Below are positions 27,206 to 35,820 of a stretch of 64,000 nucleotides of DNA, in pieces. The stretch comes from Streptomyces sp. NRRL WC-3626. Lineage in GTDB: Bacteria > Actinomycetota > Actinomycetes > Streptomycetales > Streptomycetaceae. Each line of letters starts with the position of its first letter. Within the stretch, counting starts at the first letter, position 1. Made by a program: the position numbers and the translations under genes. A model generated the notes under the pieces. The model was not told the origin of the DNA, did no database searches, and was given only the letters and a program-made list of their open reading frames with translations. The stretch covers positions 372,001 through 436,000 of the forward strand of contig NZ_JOCA01000001.1 of NCBI RefSeq assembly GCF_000718785.1, read 5' to 3'.

Positions 27206-27229
27206 CGGCGCACGGGAGGGTGCTCACGC

Positions 27230-30200
27230 ATGCGAAGCAGGGTTCGGCACAGATGGGGAAGGGCGGTCGTCGCGGCGACCGCCTTCGCTTTGGCCGCGGG
27301 TTCACAGGGCGTCGCGGTGGCGCTGCCCGAGGCGCCGCCGAAGGCGGACCGCGGGTTCGCCTCGTCGTTCGAGTCCGGGGATCCCGCCCCGGACTGGCTC
27401 AACACCGTCGACACCACGCGCGGCGGGAAGAAGCGCGCCTCGGGGGTGGACGGCGGCTTCACGTCCGGCATTCCGGGCAATGTCACCGACCATGTCACGG
27501 GCGCCCGCGCGAGCGCGGAGAACACCAACGGCAAGGAGGTGAAGGGCAACCTCTTCGACGGCGAGTCGTCCACCAAGTGGCTGACCTTCGCGCCGACGGG
27601 CTGGATCGAGTTCGACCTGGACGAGCCGGCGAAGATCGTCAAGTACGCCCTCACCTCGGCCAACGACCACGACGAGCGCGACCCCGTGGACTGGACGCTG
27701 AAGGGCTCGACGGACGGCGAGAACTGGCAGACGCTGGACACCCGTTCGGGAGAGTCCTTCGAGGAGCGCTTCCAGACGAAGACGTACGACCTCGCCGAGA
27801 CGGCCGAGTTCCAGCACTGGCGGCTGGACTTCACCAGGAACAACGGGGCGGGTGACGCCCTCCAGCTGGCCGACATCCAGCTGTCCACCGGCATCGCCGA
27901 CCCCATACCGGAGGACATGCTGTCGCTCGTGGACAGCGGTCCGGCGGGCTCGCCGACGGCGAAGGCGGACGCCGGCTTCACCGGTACGCGGGCGCTGCGG
28001 TACGCCGGCCGGCACACCGCCGAGGGCCGGGCGTACTCCTACAACAAGGTCTTCGACGTCAATGTGAAGGTCGACCGGCGCACGGAGCTGTCGTACAAGA
28101 TCTTCCCGTGGATGTCGGACCGTGAGCTCGACTACGACGCCACGAACGTCTCCGTCGACCTCGCCTTCACCGACGGCACCCATCTGAGCGACCTCAGGGC
28201 GACGGACCAGCACGGGTTCCCGCTGAGCCCGCGCGGGCAGGGCGACTCCAAGGTGCTGTACGTCAACCAGTGGAACAGCGTGCGCTCGTCGGTCGGTTCG
28301 GTGGCCTCGGGCAAGACCGTCGACCGGATCCTGGTCGCGTACGACTCCCCCAAGGGTGAGACCAAGTTCCGGGGCTGGCTGGACGACGTGGTGCTGAAGC
28401 AGGCGGCGCCCGAGCGGCCCGAGGCGCATCTCTCCGACTACGCCCTGACGACCCGGGGCACCAACTCCAGCGGCGGCTTCTCGCGCGGCAACAACTTCCC
28501 CGCCACGGCCGTGCCGCACGGGTTCAACTTCTGGACCCCGGTCACCAACGCCGGCTCCACGAGCTGGCTGTACGACTACGCGAGCGGCAACAACGACGAC
28601 AACCTGACGACGATCCAGGCGTTCAGCGCGAGCCACGAGCCCAGCCCCTGGATGGGCGACCGGCAGACCTTCCAGGTGATGCCCTCGGCGGCCTCCGGCA
28701 CCCCGGACACCGGCCGCGAGGCACGCGAACTCCCGTTCCGGCACGAGAACGAGACGGCACGGCCGTACTACTACGGGGTGCGGTTCGAGAACGGCGTGAA
28801 GGCCGAGATGGCGCCGACGGACCACGCGGCGATGATGCGCTTCACCTACCCCGGTGACGACGCGAGCGTGCTCTTCGACAACGTCACCGACCAGGCCGGT
28901 CTCACCCTGGACCAGGAGAACGGCACCTTCACCGGCTACTCGGACGTCAAGTCCGGGCTGTCCACGGGCGCCACCCGCCTCTTCGTGTACGGCGAGTTCG
29001 ACAAGAAGGTCACCGACGGCGCCGCGAACGGCGTCAAGGGCCATCTGCGCTTCGACGCCGGCAAGGACCGCACGGTCACGCTGCGTCTGGCCACCTCCCT
29101 GATCAGCGTCGACCAGGCGAAGGACAACCTGAGCCAGGAGATCGGCGAGCGCACCTCCTTCGACAAGGTCAAGCGGGACGCCCGCAAGCAGTGGGACCGG
29201 ATCCTCGGCAAGGTCGAGGTCGAGGGCGCCACGCGCGACCAGCTGACCACGCTCTACTCCAGCCTCTACCGGCTGTACCTGTACCCGAACGCGGGCCACG
29301 AGAAGGTCGACGGTACGTACCGGTACGCCTCGCCGTTCTCCAAGGCGGTGGGCGCCGACACCCCGACGCACACCGGTGCGAAGATCGTCGACGGCAAGGT
29401 GTACGTCAACAACGGTTTCTGGGACACCTACCGGACCACCTGGCCGGCGTACTCCTTCCTGACGCCGTCCAAGGCCGGTGAGCTGGTCGACGGGTTCGTG
29501 CAGCACTACAAGGACGGCGGCTGGACCTCGCGCTGGTCCTCCCCCGGCTACGCCGACCTGATGACCGGCACCTCCTCGGACGTCGCGTTCGCCGACGCGT
29601 ACGTCAAGGGTGTCGACTTCGACGCGGAGGCCGCGTACGACGCGGCGGTGAAGAACGCCACCGTCGTGCCGCCGTCGTCGGGTGTGGGCCGCAAGGGCAT
29701 GGCGACCTCGCCGTTCCTCGGCTACACCAGCACCGACACGCACGAGGGCCTGTCGTGGGCGCTGGAGGGCTACCTCAACGACTACGGCATCGCGAAGATG
29801 GGCGAGGCCCTCTACAAGAAGACGGGCGTCAAGCGCTACAAGGAGGAGTCCGCGTACTTCCTCAACCGCGCCCAGGACTACGTGAACCTGTTCGACTCCG
29901 AGGCCGGCTTCTTCCAGGGCAAGAACGCCAAGGGCGACTGGCGGGTCGAGTCGTCGAAGTACGACCCGCGCGTGTGGGGTTACGACTACACGGAGACGAA
30001 CGGCTGGGGCTACGCCTTCACCGCCCCGCAGGACAGCCGCGGTCTGGCCAATCTGTACGGCGGCCGGGACGGTCTCGGTGACAAGCTCGACGAGTACCTC
30101 TCCACGCCCGAGACGGCCTCTCCGGAGCTCAAGGGCTCCTACGGCGGTGTCATCCACGAGATGATCGAGGCGCGGGACGTCCGGCTGGGCATGTACGGCC

Positions 30201-31027
30201 ACTCCAACCAGGTCGCCCACCACGCCCTGTACATGTACGACGCGGCCGGCCAGCCGTGGAAGACGCAGGCGAACGTGCGCGAGGTGCTGTCCCGCCTCTA
30301 CACCGGCAGCGAGATCGGCCAGGGCTACCACGGTGACGAGGACAACGGCGAGCAGTCGGCCTGGTACCTCTTCTCCTCGCTCGGCTTCTATCCGCTGGTG
30401 ATGGGCAGTGGCGAGTACGCCATCGGCTCCCCGCTGTTCAAGAAGGTCACCGTGCACCTGGAGAACGGCCGCGAGCTGGTCGTCAAGGCGCCGAAGAACA
30501 GCGCGAAGAACGTGTACGTGCAGGGTGTGAAGGTCAACGGCAAGCGCTGGAACTCGACTTCTCTGCCGCACTCGGTCGTCTCCCGGGGCGGAACCGTGGA
30601 GTTCGACATGGGCCCGCGTCCGTCGTCGTGGGGCACGGGCGAGAACGCCGCGCCCGTGTCGATCACCCGGGACGACGAGGTGCCGACGCCCCGCGAGGAC
30701 GCGCTGAAGGGCGCGGGCGCCCTGTTCGACGACACGTCGGCGACGAACGCCACGGTGTCCACCGTGGAGCTGCCCGTCACCGGGAACACCGAGGCGGTGC
30801 AGTACACGCTGACGTCCTCGGACCACACCAAGGCGCCCACGGGCTGGGTGCTGCAGGGCTCGGCCGACGGCACGACGTGGACGGACCTCGACACGCGAGC
30901 CGACGAGTCGTTCCGCTGGGACCGGCAGACGCGCGCCTTCACGGTCGACAAGCCGAAGGCCTACGGCCACTACCGGCTGGTGCTGACCGGTGAGGCGACG
31001 CTGGCGGAGGTGGAACTGCTGAGCTGA
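27230..31027 (+). CDS. Secreted GH92 alpha-1,2-mannosidase with discoidin-like domains
   Basis: 1265 residues. Signal peptide about 1-32 (RAVVAATAFALAAG). An F5/8-type C (discoidin) sugar-binding domain follows at about 80-225 (ENTNGKEVKGNLFDGESSTK), a beta-sandwich to about 400, then the GH92 catalytic region about 410-1110 with the family hallmark GYHGDEDNGEQSAWYLFSS near 1033-1051 and GFYPLVMGSGEYAIGSPLF. A second discoidin-like segment ends the protein (GWVLQGSADGTTWTDLDTR). GH92 enzymes are calcium-dependent exo-alpha-mannosidases acting on alpha-mannans and N-glycans. The ATG at 27230 has GGAGGG just upstream, and a palindromic operator lies 24 bases before it. Linkage specificity cannot be read from sequence. 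Confidence 0.93.
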   Translation: MRSRVRHRWGRAVVAATAFALAAGSQGVAVALPEAPPKADRGFASSFESGDPAPDWLNTVDTTRGGKKRASGVDGGFTSGIPGNVTDHVTGARASAENTNGKEVKGNLFDGESSTKWLTFAPTGWIEFDLDEPAKIVKYALTSANDHDERDPVDWTLKGSTDGENWQTLDTRSGESFEERFQTKTYDLAETAEFQHWRLDFTRNNGAGDALQLADIQLSTGIADPIPEDMLSLVDSGPAGSPTAKADAGFTGTRALRYAGRHTAEGRAYSYNKVFDVNVKVDRRTELSYKIFPWMSDRELDYDATNVSVDLAFTDGTHLSDLRATDQHGFPLSPRGQGDSKVLYVNQWNSVRSSVGSVASGKTVDRILVAYDSPKGETKFRGWLDDVVLKQAAPERPEAHLSDYALTTRGTNSSGGFSRGNNFPATAVPHGFNFWTPVTNAGSTSWLYDYASGNNDDNLTTIQAFSASHEPSPWMGDRQTFQVMPSAASGTPDTGREARELPFRHENETARPYYYGVRFENGVKAEMAPTDHAAMMRFTYPGDDASVLFDNVTDQAGLTLDQENGTFTGYSDVKSGLSTGATRLFVYGEFDKKVTDGAANGVKGHLRFDAGKDRTVTLRLATSLISVDQAKDNLSQEIGERTSFDKVKRDARKQWDRILGKVEVEGATRDQLTTLYSSLYRLYLYPNAGHEKVDGTYRYASPFSKAVGADTPTHTGAKIVDGKVYVNNGFWDTYRTTWPAYSFLTPSKAGELVDGFVQHYKDGGWTSRWSSPGYADLMTGTSSDVAFADAYVKGVDFDAEAAYDAAVKNATVVPPSSGVGRKGMATSPFLGYTSTDTHEGLSWALEGYLNDYGIAKMGEALYKKTGVKRYKEESAYFLNRAQDYVNLFDSEAGFFQGKNAKGDWRVESSKYDPRVWGYDYTETNGWGYAFTAPQDSRGLANLYGGRDGLGDKLDEYLSTPETASPELKGSYGGVIHEMIEARDVRLGMYGHSNQVAHHALYMYDAAGQPWKTQANVREVLSRLYTGSEIGQGYHGDEDNGEQSAWYLFSSLGFYPLVMGSGEYAIGSPLFKKVTVHLENGRELVVKAPKNSAKNVYVQGVKVNGKRWNSTSLPHSVVSRGGTVEFDMGPRPSSWGTGENAAPVSITRDDEVPTPREDALKGAGALFDDTSATNATVSTVELPVTGNTEAVQYTLTSSDHTKAPTGWVLQGSADGTTWTDLDTRADESFRWDRQTRAFTVDKPKAYGHYRLVLTGEATLAEVELLS

Positions 31028-31045
31028 GCCGACCGGCTCTCACAC

Positions 31046-31076
31046 GGCGGGTCCGGGCATCGCCCGGGCCCGCCTT
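31046..31076 (+). terminator. Terminator downstream of GH92
   Basis: GGCGGGTCCGGGC (31046-31058) pairs with GCCCGGGCCCGCC (31062-31074) with one U-G pair and a three-base loop, followed by TT, 18 bases past the GH92 stop. Confidence 0.75.
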
Positions 31077-31193
31077 CGTGTCCGGATCTCCGCAGGCCGG
31101 GCGGGTACCTCCCGGGTCGGGGGTGGACCAGAATGGGGGCCTGCCCCCGGTGCTCTCCGGGCGGCGCCCGCCAAGCGAGGGGAGAGCACGGGG

Positions 31194-33128
31194 ATGGATG
31201 TCGACGCGGCCTGGCTTCCGGCGGAGGCGTTCCGGGCGGTCGGGAGGCGGCGGTCGCTGGTCCCGGCGGGCGGACCGCTCGTCGACACCGTGCGCCGCGA
31301 ACTGGAGGACGCCTGCGAGCGGTTCGGCGGCCGGGTCGTACGCGAGGACGCCGAACTGGTCTTTGAGCTCACCGGGGGGCTGGGCGAGGAAGGCTTCGCG
31401 CTGACCCGCCGCGACGGCACCACGACCGTCGCCGCGTCGGACGAACACGGGCTGCTGTACGGCCTGTTCCACGTCGTACGGCTCGAGGAGGAGGCCTTCG
31501 CCGGTGACCGGCCCCGCGAGGAGCACCGTCCGGCGTACGCCCGCCGCATGCTGGACCACTGGGACAACGTGGCCGTGCACCCCGTCATGGGACAGGTCGA
31601 ACGGGGTTACTCGGGAGGCTCGTTGTTCTGGGCCGACGGGCGGGCGCGCGGGGACTTCGAGCGGGTGCGGGCGTACGGCAGGCTGCTCGCGGCCTGCGGG
31701 ATCAACGCCGTCGCCGTCAACAACGTCAACGTGCACGCGACCGAGGCACGGCTGCTCACCGACCGGATCGGTGAAGTCGCCGCGATCGCCGACGTGTTGC
31801 GTCCGTACGGCATCCGCACGCATCTGTCGGTCACCTTCGCCGCGCCGATGGTGCTGGGCGGACTGCCCACCGCCGACCCGCTGGACGAGGCGGTGCGCGG
31901 CTGGTGGGCGGAGGCGACGCGGCGGGTGTACGAGGAGATCGGCGACTTCGGCGGGTACGTCGTCAAGGCCGACTCGGAGGGGCAGCCCGGCCCGTTCGCG
32001 TACGGCCGTTCGCACGCCGACGGGGCGAACATGCTGGCCGCGGCGCTGGAGCCGTACGGCGGCACGGTGCACTGGCGGGCGTTCGTCTACGACCACCACC
32101 AGGACTGGCGGGACCGCGGCACCGACCGGGCGCGGGCCGCGTACGACCATTTCACCCCGCTGGACGGGCGGTTCGCACAGAACGCGGTGCTCCAGGTCAA
32201 GCACGGCCCGATGGACTTCCAGGTGCGCGAGCCGGTCTCCCCGCTGATCGGCGCGATGCCTCAGACCCGGCTGGCGGTGGAGCTGCAGGTCACGCAGGAG
32301 TACACGGGCCAGCAGCGGCACGCGTGCTGGTTGGGCCCGATGTGGAGCGAGGTACTGGGTTTTTGTCCGGACGGCGAGGTGAGCACCGGCCGGCTGGCGA
32401 ACGGACTGGTGGCCGTGTCGAACGCCGGCGACGACCCGTTCTGGACCGGCCATCCGCTCGCCCAGGCCAACCTGTACACCTTCGGACGCCTGGCCTGGAA
32501 CCCGGCGGCGGAGCCGAGGGCGATCCTGGACGAGTGGATCGCGCTGACCCATCCGGGAGCCGACGACCGGCTGACGGCCGGCCTCCACACCGTCCTGGAC
32601 GGCTCCTGGTCGACCTACGAGAAGTACACCGCCCCGCTCGGCGTCGGCTTCATGGTGCAACCGGGCCACCACTACGGCCCCGGCGTCGACGGCTACGAGT
32701 ACAGCCCCTGGGGCACCTACCACTTCGCCGATCGCGACGGCGTGGGCGTCGACCGCAGCACGGCGACCGGCACGGGCTACGCCGGCCAGTACGCCACACC
32801 GTGGTCCGGACTGTACGACTCCCCCGACACCTGCCCCGACGGACTCCTGCTGTTCTTCCACCACGTGCCGTACACCCATGTGCTGCACAGCGGGAAGACG
32901 GTGATCCAGCACATCTACGACACCCACTTCGAAGGCGTGGCGGACGTGGAGGAGGCCCGCCGGGTGTGGACGGGCCTCGCCGGCCTGGTGGAGCCCGCCC
33001 GCCACGCCCGCGTCGCCGAGCGCTACGAGGAACAGCTCCGCGGCGCCCGCGAGTGGCGCGACCAGATCAACAGCTACTTCTTCCGCAAGTCCGGGGTGCC
33101 CGACGAACGGGGGCGGACGATCTACTGA
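31194..33128 (+). CDS. GH67 alpha-glucuronidase
   Basis: 644 residues with no signal peptide, so intracellular. GH67 enzymes release (4-O-methyl)-glucuronic acid from the non-reducing end of aldouronic acids taken up from glucuronoxylan. Family motifs: VVKADSEGQPGPFAYGRSHA with the probable acid Glu262, the segment AVLQVKHGPMDFQVREP with Asp341, and ELQVTQEYTGQQ with Glu369, the latter two matching the Asp/Glu base pair of known GH67 enzymes. The ATG at 31194 follows GGAGAG. It converges with the GH42 gene, the two stop regions overlapping by seven bases. Its job fits the neighbouring xylan transport operon and acetyl-xylan esterase. Confidence 0.95.
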   Translation: MDVDAAWLPAEAFRAVGRRRSLVPAGGPLVDTVRRELEDACERFGGRVVREDAELVFELTGGLGEEGFALTRRDGTTTVAASDEHGLLYGLFHVVRLEEEAFAGDRPREEHRPAYARRMLDHWDNVAVHPVMGQVERGYSGGSLFWADGRARGDFERVRAYGRLLAACGINAVAVNNVNVHATEARLLTDRIGEVAAIADVLRPYGIRTHLSVTFAAPMVLGGLPTADPLDEAVRGWWAEATRRVYEEIGDFGGYVVKADSEGQPGPFAYGRSHADGANMLAAALEPYGGTVHWRAFVYDHHQDWRDRGTDRARAAYDHFTPLDGRFAQNAVLQVKHGPMDFQVREPVSPLIGAMPQTRLAVELQVTQEYTGQQRHACWLGPMWSEVLGFCPDGEVSTGRLANGLVAVSNAGDDPFWTGHPLAQANLYTFGRLAWNPAAEPRAILDEWIALTHPGADDRLTAGLHTVLDGSWSTYEKYTAPLGVGFMVQPGHHYGPGVDGYEYSPWGTYHFADRDGVGVDRSTATGTGYAGQYATPWSGLYDSPDTCPDGLLLFFHHVPYTHVLHSGKTVIQHIYDTHFEGVADVEEARRVWTGLAGLVEPARHARVAERYEEQLRGAREWRDQINSYFFRKSGVPDERGRTIY

Positions 33129-35140
33129 AGGCGCAGGACCGCCACGCCGAGCGGGCCGAGGGGGAAGGGCCGGTCCCGCTCGGTGTGCTTGCCGGTGAGG
33201 AGGTCGGTGGCAGGGGCCGGCGCCGTCACGTGGGCCTCCGCGGGTGCGTGGTTGAGGAGGAAGAGGAGGCGGGTGCCGTCGGGGGCGACGCGGGTCGCGG
33301 TCTCGACGGCTGGGTGGCTGGTGCGGGGGCCGATCAGGTCGTGGCGGGTCAGGATGCGGCGGATGATGTGGGCGGTGCCGGGGTCGTCCAGGGCCGTGGC
33401 GATGTACCAGGCTTCGCCCTCGCCGACGTGGTGGCGGGTGACGGCCGGGGTTCCCGCGTAGAAGTCGGTGGTGTAGGTGCCGATGGGTTCGGCGCCGCGC
33501 AGCCGCACGATCTCGAAGATCAGACGGGCTTCGGCGGTGACGTCGCCCAGGCGGACGGGGTTCGTGGTCCTCTCCGGGCGGGCGTCCCACTCGTCGACGC
33601 GGATGCCCATCAGCGGGGCGAGTGGGCCCGGAACGTCGGTGAGGAAGGCGCGGTCGTGTTCGTCCACGCGGCCGGAGAGGAACGTGGCCAGTACCGTGGC
33701 GCCCCTCGTGGCCGCCGCCTCCAGGCGCGCTGCCAGGTCGTCCTTGATCATGTGCAGGGCGGGGGCGAGGATCACGTCGTACGGGGTGAGGTCGGCGGTG
33801 ACCGGGACGACGTCCACGTCGGCGCCGGCCTCGCGGGCGGCGCGGTAGTGGGTGTGGACCACCTCCTGGTAGCGGACGAGCCGGGAGGGGCCGTCGGACA
33901 TCTCCAGGGCCCACCAGCTGTCCCAGTCGAAGAGGAGGGCGGTACGGGCGGGTGTGCGGGCGCCCAGGGTCGTGCCGCCCAGGAGTTCCAGCTCCTTCCC
34001 CAGCGCGGCGACCTCCCGGAAGACGCGGGTGTCGTCGCGGCCCGCGTGGCCGATGACGGCGCCGTGGTACTTCTCGCAGGCGCCGCGGGAGGCGCGCATC
34101 TGGAAGTAGAGGGCGGCGTCCGCGCCGTGGGCGATGGCCTGGAAGGTGGCGAGGCGCAGTTCGCCGGGGCGGCGCAGCGGGTTGACGTCACGGCAGGCGG
34201 TGGTGGACGGGGTCTGTTCCATCAGCCAGAAGGGGGCGCCGTCCTTGAGCCCGCGCATCAGGTCGTGGGCGAGGGCGGCGACGGTCGGCGGAGCGTCCAG
34301 GGGCGGGTAGCTGTCCCATGAGGCGAAGTCGAGGTGGGGCGCCCAGCGGTGGTAGTCGAGGGGGCGGAACAGGCCCATGAAGTTGGTGGTGACGGGCGTG
34401 TCCGGGTCATGGGCGCGGATCGCCTCCTTCTCGGCGAGGAAGCAGCCGAGCAGGGCGTCCGTGGTGAAGCGGTGGTAGTCCAGGGTGATGCCCTGGAACG
34501 CCGTGTGGTCGGGGCCGCGCCAGTGCTCGGTGAGGGCGCTGGGCGGTTCGATCTGGTCCCAGCCGGTGTAGCGGTGCGACCAGAAGGCCGTCCACCAGGC
34601 GTCGTTGAGGGCGTCGAGGGTGCCGTGCCGGTCACGGAGCCAGGCGCGGAACGCCTCGGCGCACAGGTCGCAGTAACAGACGCCGCCGTACTCGTTGTTG
34701 ATGTGCCAGGCGAGTACGGCGGGGTGGCCGGCGTACCGTCCGGCGAGGCGGCGGGCCAGCCCGGCGGCGGCGCTCCTGTACGCCGGTGAGCTGGGGCAGA
34801 AGTTGTGGCGCTGGCCGTAGCGGTGGCGCCGGCCCTCGAAGTCGGTGCGGTTGACCTCCGGGTACCGCTTCGCCAGCCAGGGCGGGAGGGCGGCGGTGCC
34901 GGTGGCGAGACAGACCTGCCGGCCCTCGGCGGCGGCGCGGTCGAGGATCCGGTCCAGGACCGGGAAGTCGTAGGTGTCCTCGACGGGTTGGGTGAGGGAC
35001 CAGGCGAAGACGCCGACCGTGAGGGTGTCGATGCCGGCCGCGGTGAAGAGCCGGTGGTCCGCGTCCCACACCTCCTCGGGCCATTGCTCGGGGTTGTAGT
35101 CGCCGCCGTACGGGATCTTCGGGGTGCGGGGCGGGGTCAT
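33122..35140 (-). CDS. GH42 beta-galactosidase (or alpha-L-arabinopyranosidase)
   Basis: 672-residue cytoplasmic enzyme. GH42 TIM barrel begins at once with IPYGGDYNPEQWPEEVWDAD; acid/base Glu150 in HINNEYGG; nucleophile Glu308 in WLMEQTPS; a trimerisation domain and beta-sandwich follow. A Cys cluster around 115-160 (NFCPSSPAY; CYCDLCAEAF) resembles the zinc-binding Cys of thermophilic GH42 enzymes. The ATG at 35140 overlaps the DUF624 stop (ATGA). It is the last gene of the six-gene transport operon. GH42 members cleave beta-galactosides or alpha-arabinopyranosides; beside xylan genes, removal of galactose or arabinopyranose decorations is plausible (inference). Confidence 0.93.
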   Translation of the reverse strand: MTPPRTPKIPYGGDYNPEQWPEEVWDADHRLFTAAGIDTLTVGVFAWSLTQPVEDTYDFPVLDRILDRAAAEGRQVCLATGTAALPPWLAKRYPEVNRTDFEGRRHRYGQRHNFCPSSPAYRSAAAGLARRLAGRYAGHPAVLAWHINNEYGGVCYCDLCAEAFRAWLRDRHGTLDALNDAWWTAFWSHRYTGWDQIEPPSALTEHWRGPDHTAFQGITLDYHRFTTDALLGCFLAEKEAIRAHDPDTPVTTNFMGLFRPLDYHRWAPHLDFASWDSYPPLDAPPTVAALAHDLMRGLKDGAPFWLMEQTPSTTACRDVNPLRRPGELRLATFQAIAHGADAALYFQMRASRGACEKYHGAVIGHAGRDDTRVFREVAALGKELELLGGTTLGARTPARTALLFDWDSWWALEMSDGPSRLVRYQEVVHTHYRAAREAGADVDVVPVTADLTPYDVILAPALHMIKDDLAARLEAAATRGATVLATFLSGRVDEHDRAFLTDVPGPLAPLMGIRVDEWDARPERTTNPVRLGDVTAEARLIFEIVRLRGAEPIGTYTTDFYAGTPAVTRHHVGEGEAWYIATALDDPGTAHIIRRILTRHDLIGPRTSHPAVETATRVAPDGTRLLFLLNHAPAEAHVTAPAPATDLLTGKHTERDRPFPLGPLGVAVLRLQ

Positions 35141-35820
35141 GCGGTGAACTCCTCCTGGGTCTCGGCGATCACCGGGCGGCCGCTGTGCAGCAGGGAGAGC
35201 AGCAGCGGGGCGGCGAGGAGGGCGGGCAGGGCCTCGGTGAGCAGGGCGGTGCCGGCGGCGGTGAGGATCAGCAGGGAGAGGGCGCCGAGGGTGACGCGGG
35301 GGTGCCGGAGCAGGAAGTAGGCCGCGAGGCGGGCGGTGTCGCGGGCGCGGAAGGTGAACAGGGTGGTGAGGAGCAGGGCGTGCGCGCCCCACAGGAGGGA
35401 GCCGGTGCCGATGACGGCGAGGAGCGCCGCCCACCAGCCGGGGAGCCCCGTGGCCGCGAAGTGGGTGAGGGTGAAGGCGATCACCGTGAGCCAGGCGAGC
35501 AGCGGCGCCCACAGCTTCAGCACGGGTACGGCGTTCAGGCGCCAGCCGCGCAGGAAGGCGCGGGCGGGGTGGAGTTCGGTGAGGTCGCGGCCGCGGTGGT
35601 GCAGGGAGTAGAGGGCGGCGGAGACGGCCGGGCCGAGCGGCAGCAGGCAGAGGGCGGCGATCGGGAGGTTGGCGGGGTCGGGGGCGAGGAGGAGGAGCCC
35701 GGCGAGGCCCGGCGCCGCGGTGAGCAGCAGCAGGGCCTCGACGGTGACGAGCGTGTGGATCAGCGCGGCGGAGCGGGACAGCGGGCCGGTGCCGAAGGCG
35801 GCCGCCCGTACGGTGCTCAC
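35137..35820 (-). CDS. DUF624/YesL-family membrane protein
   Basis: 227-residue polytopic membrane protein with about six hydrophobic segments, matching DUF624 (YesL). These proteins almost always sit in operons with LplABC/YesOPQ-type sugar transporters and glycosidases, as here, but their function is unknown. It starts at GTG 35820 overlapping the GH39 stop; its stop overlaps the GH42 ATG. Both overlaps imply strict co-translation. Confidence 0.85.
   Translation of the reverse strand: MSTVRAAAFGTGPLSRSAALIHTLVTVEALLLLTAAPGLAGLLLLAPDPANLPIAALCLLPLGPAVSAALYSLHHRGRDLTELHPARAFLRGWRLNAVPVLKLWAPLLAWLTVIAFTLTHFAATGLPGWWAALLAVIGTGSLLWGAHALLLTTLFTFRARDTARLAAYFLLRHPRVTLGALSLLILTAAGTALLTEALPALLAAPLLLSLLHSGRPVIAETQEEFTA

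Larger units (their letters stand above)
26854..27229. promoter_or_regulatory. Divergent regulatory region ngcE / GH92
   Basis: 376-base non-coding, AT-richer gap between two divergent genes. It holds two perfect palindromes (27124-27138 and 27194-27205) and a TTGACA hexamer at 27145-27150 that could be a -35 for the GH92 gene, though no clean -10 is seen. CTAGACC at 27173-27179 resembles half of a DasR site, but the other half is absent. Confidence 0.6.

Noticed and set aside
27302..30970. 1222-codon minus-strand open frame across the GH92 gene
   Set aside because: Low-complexity shadow of a well-supported glycosidase; no ribosome site or family motif.
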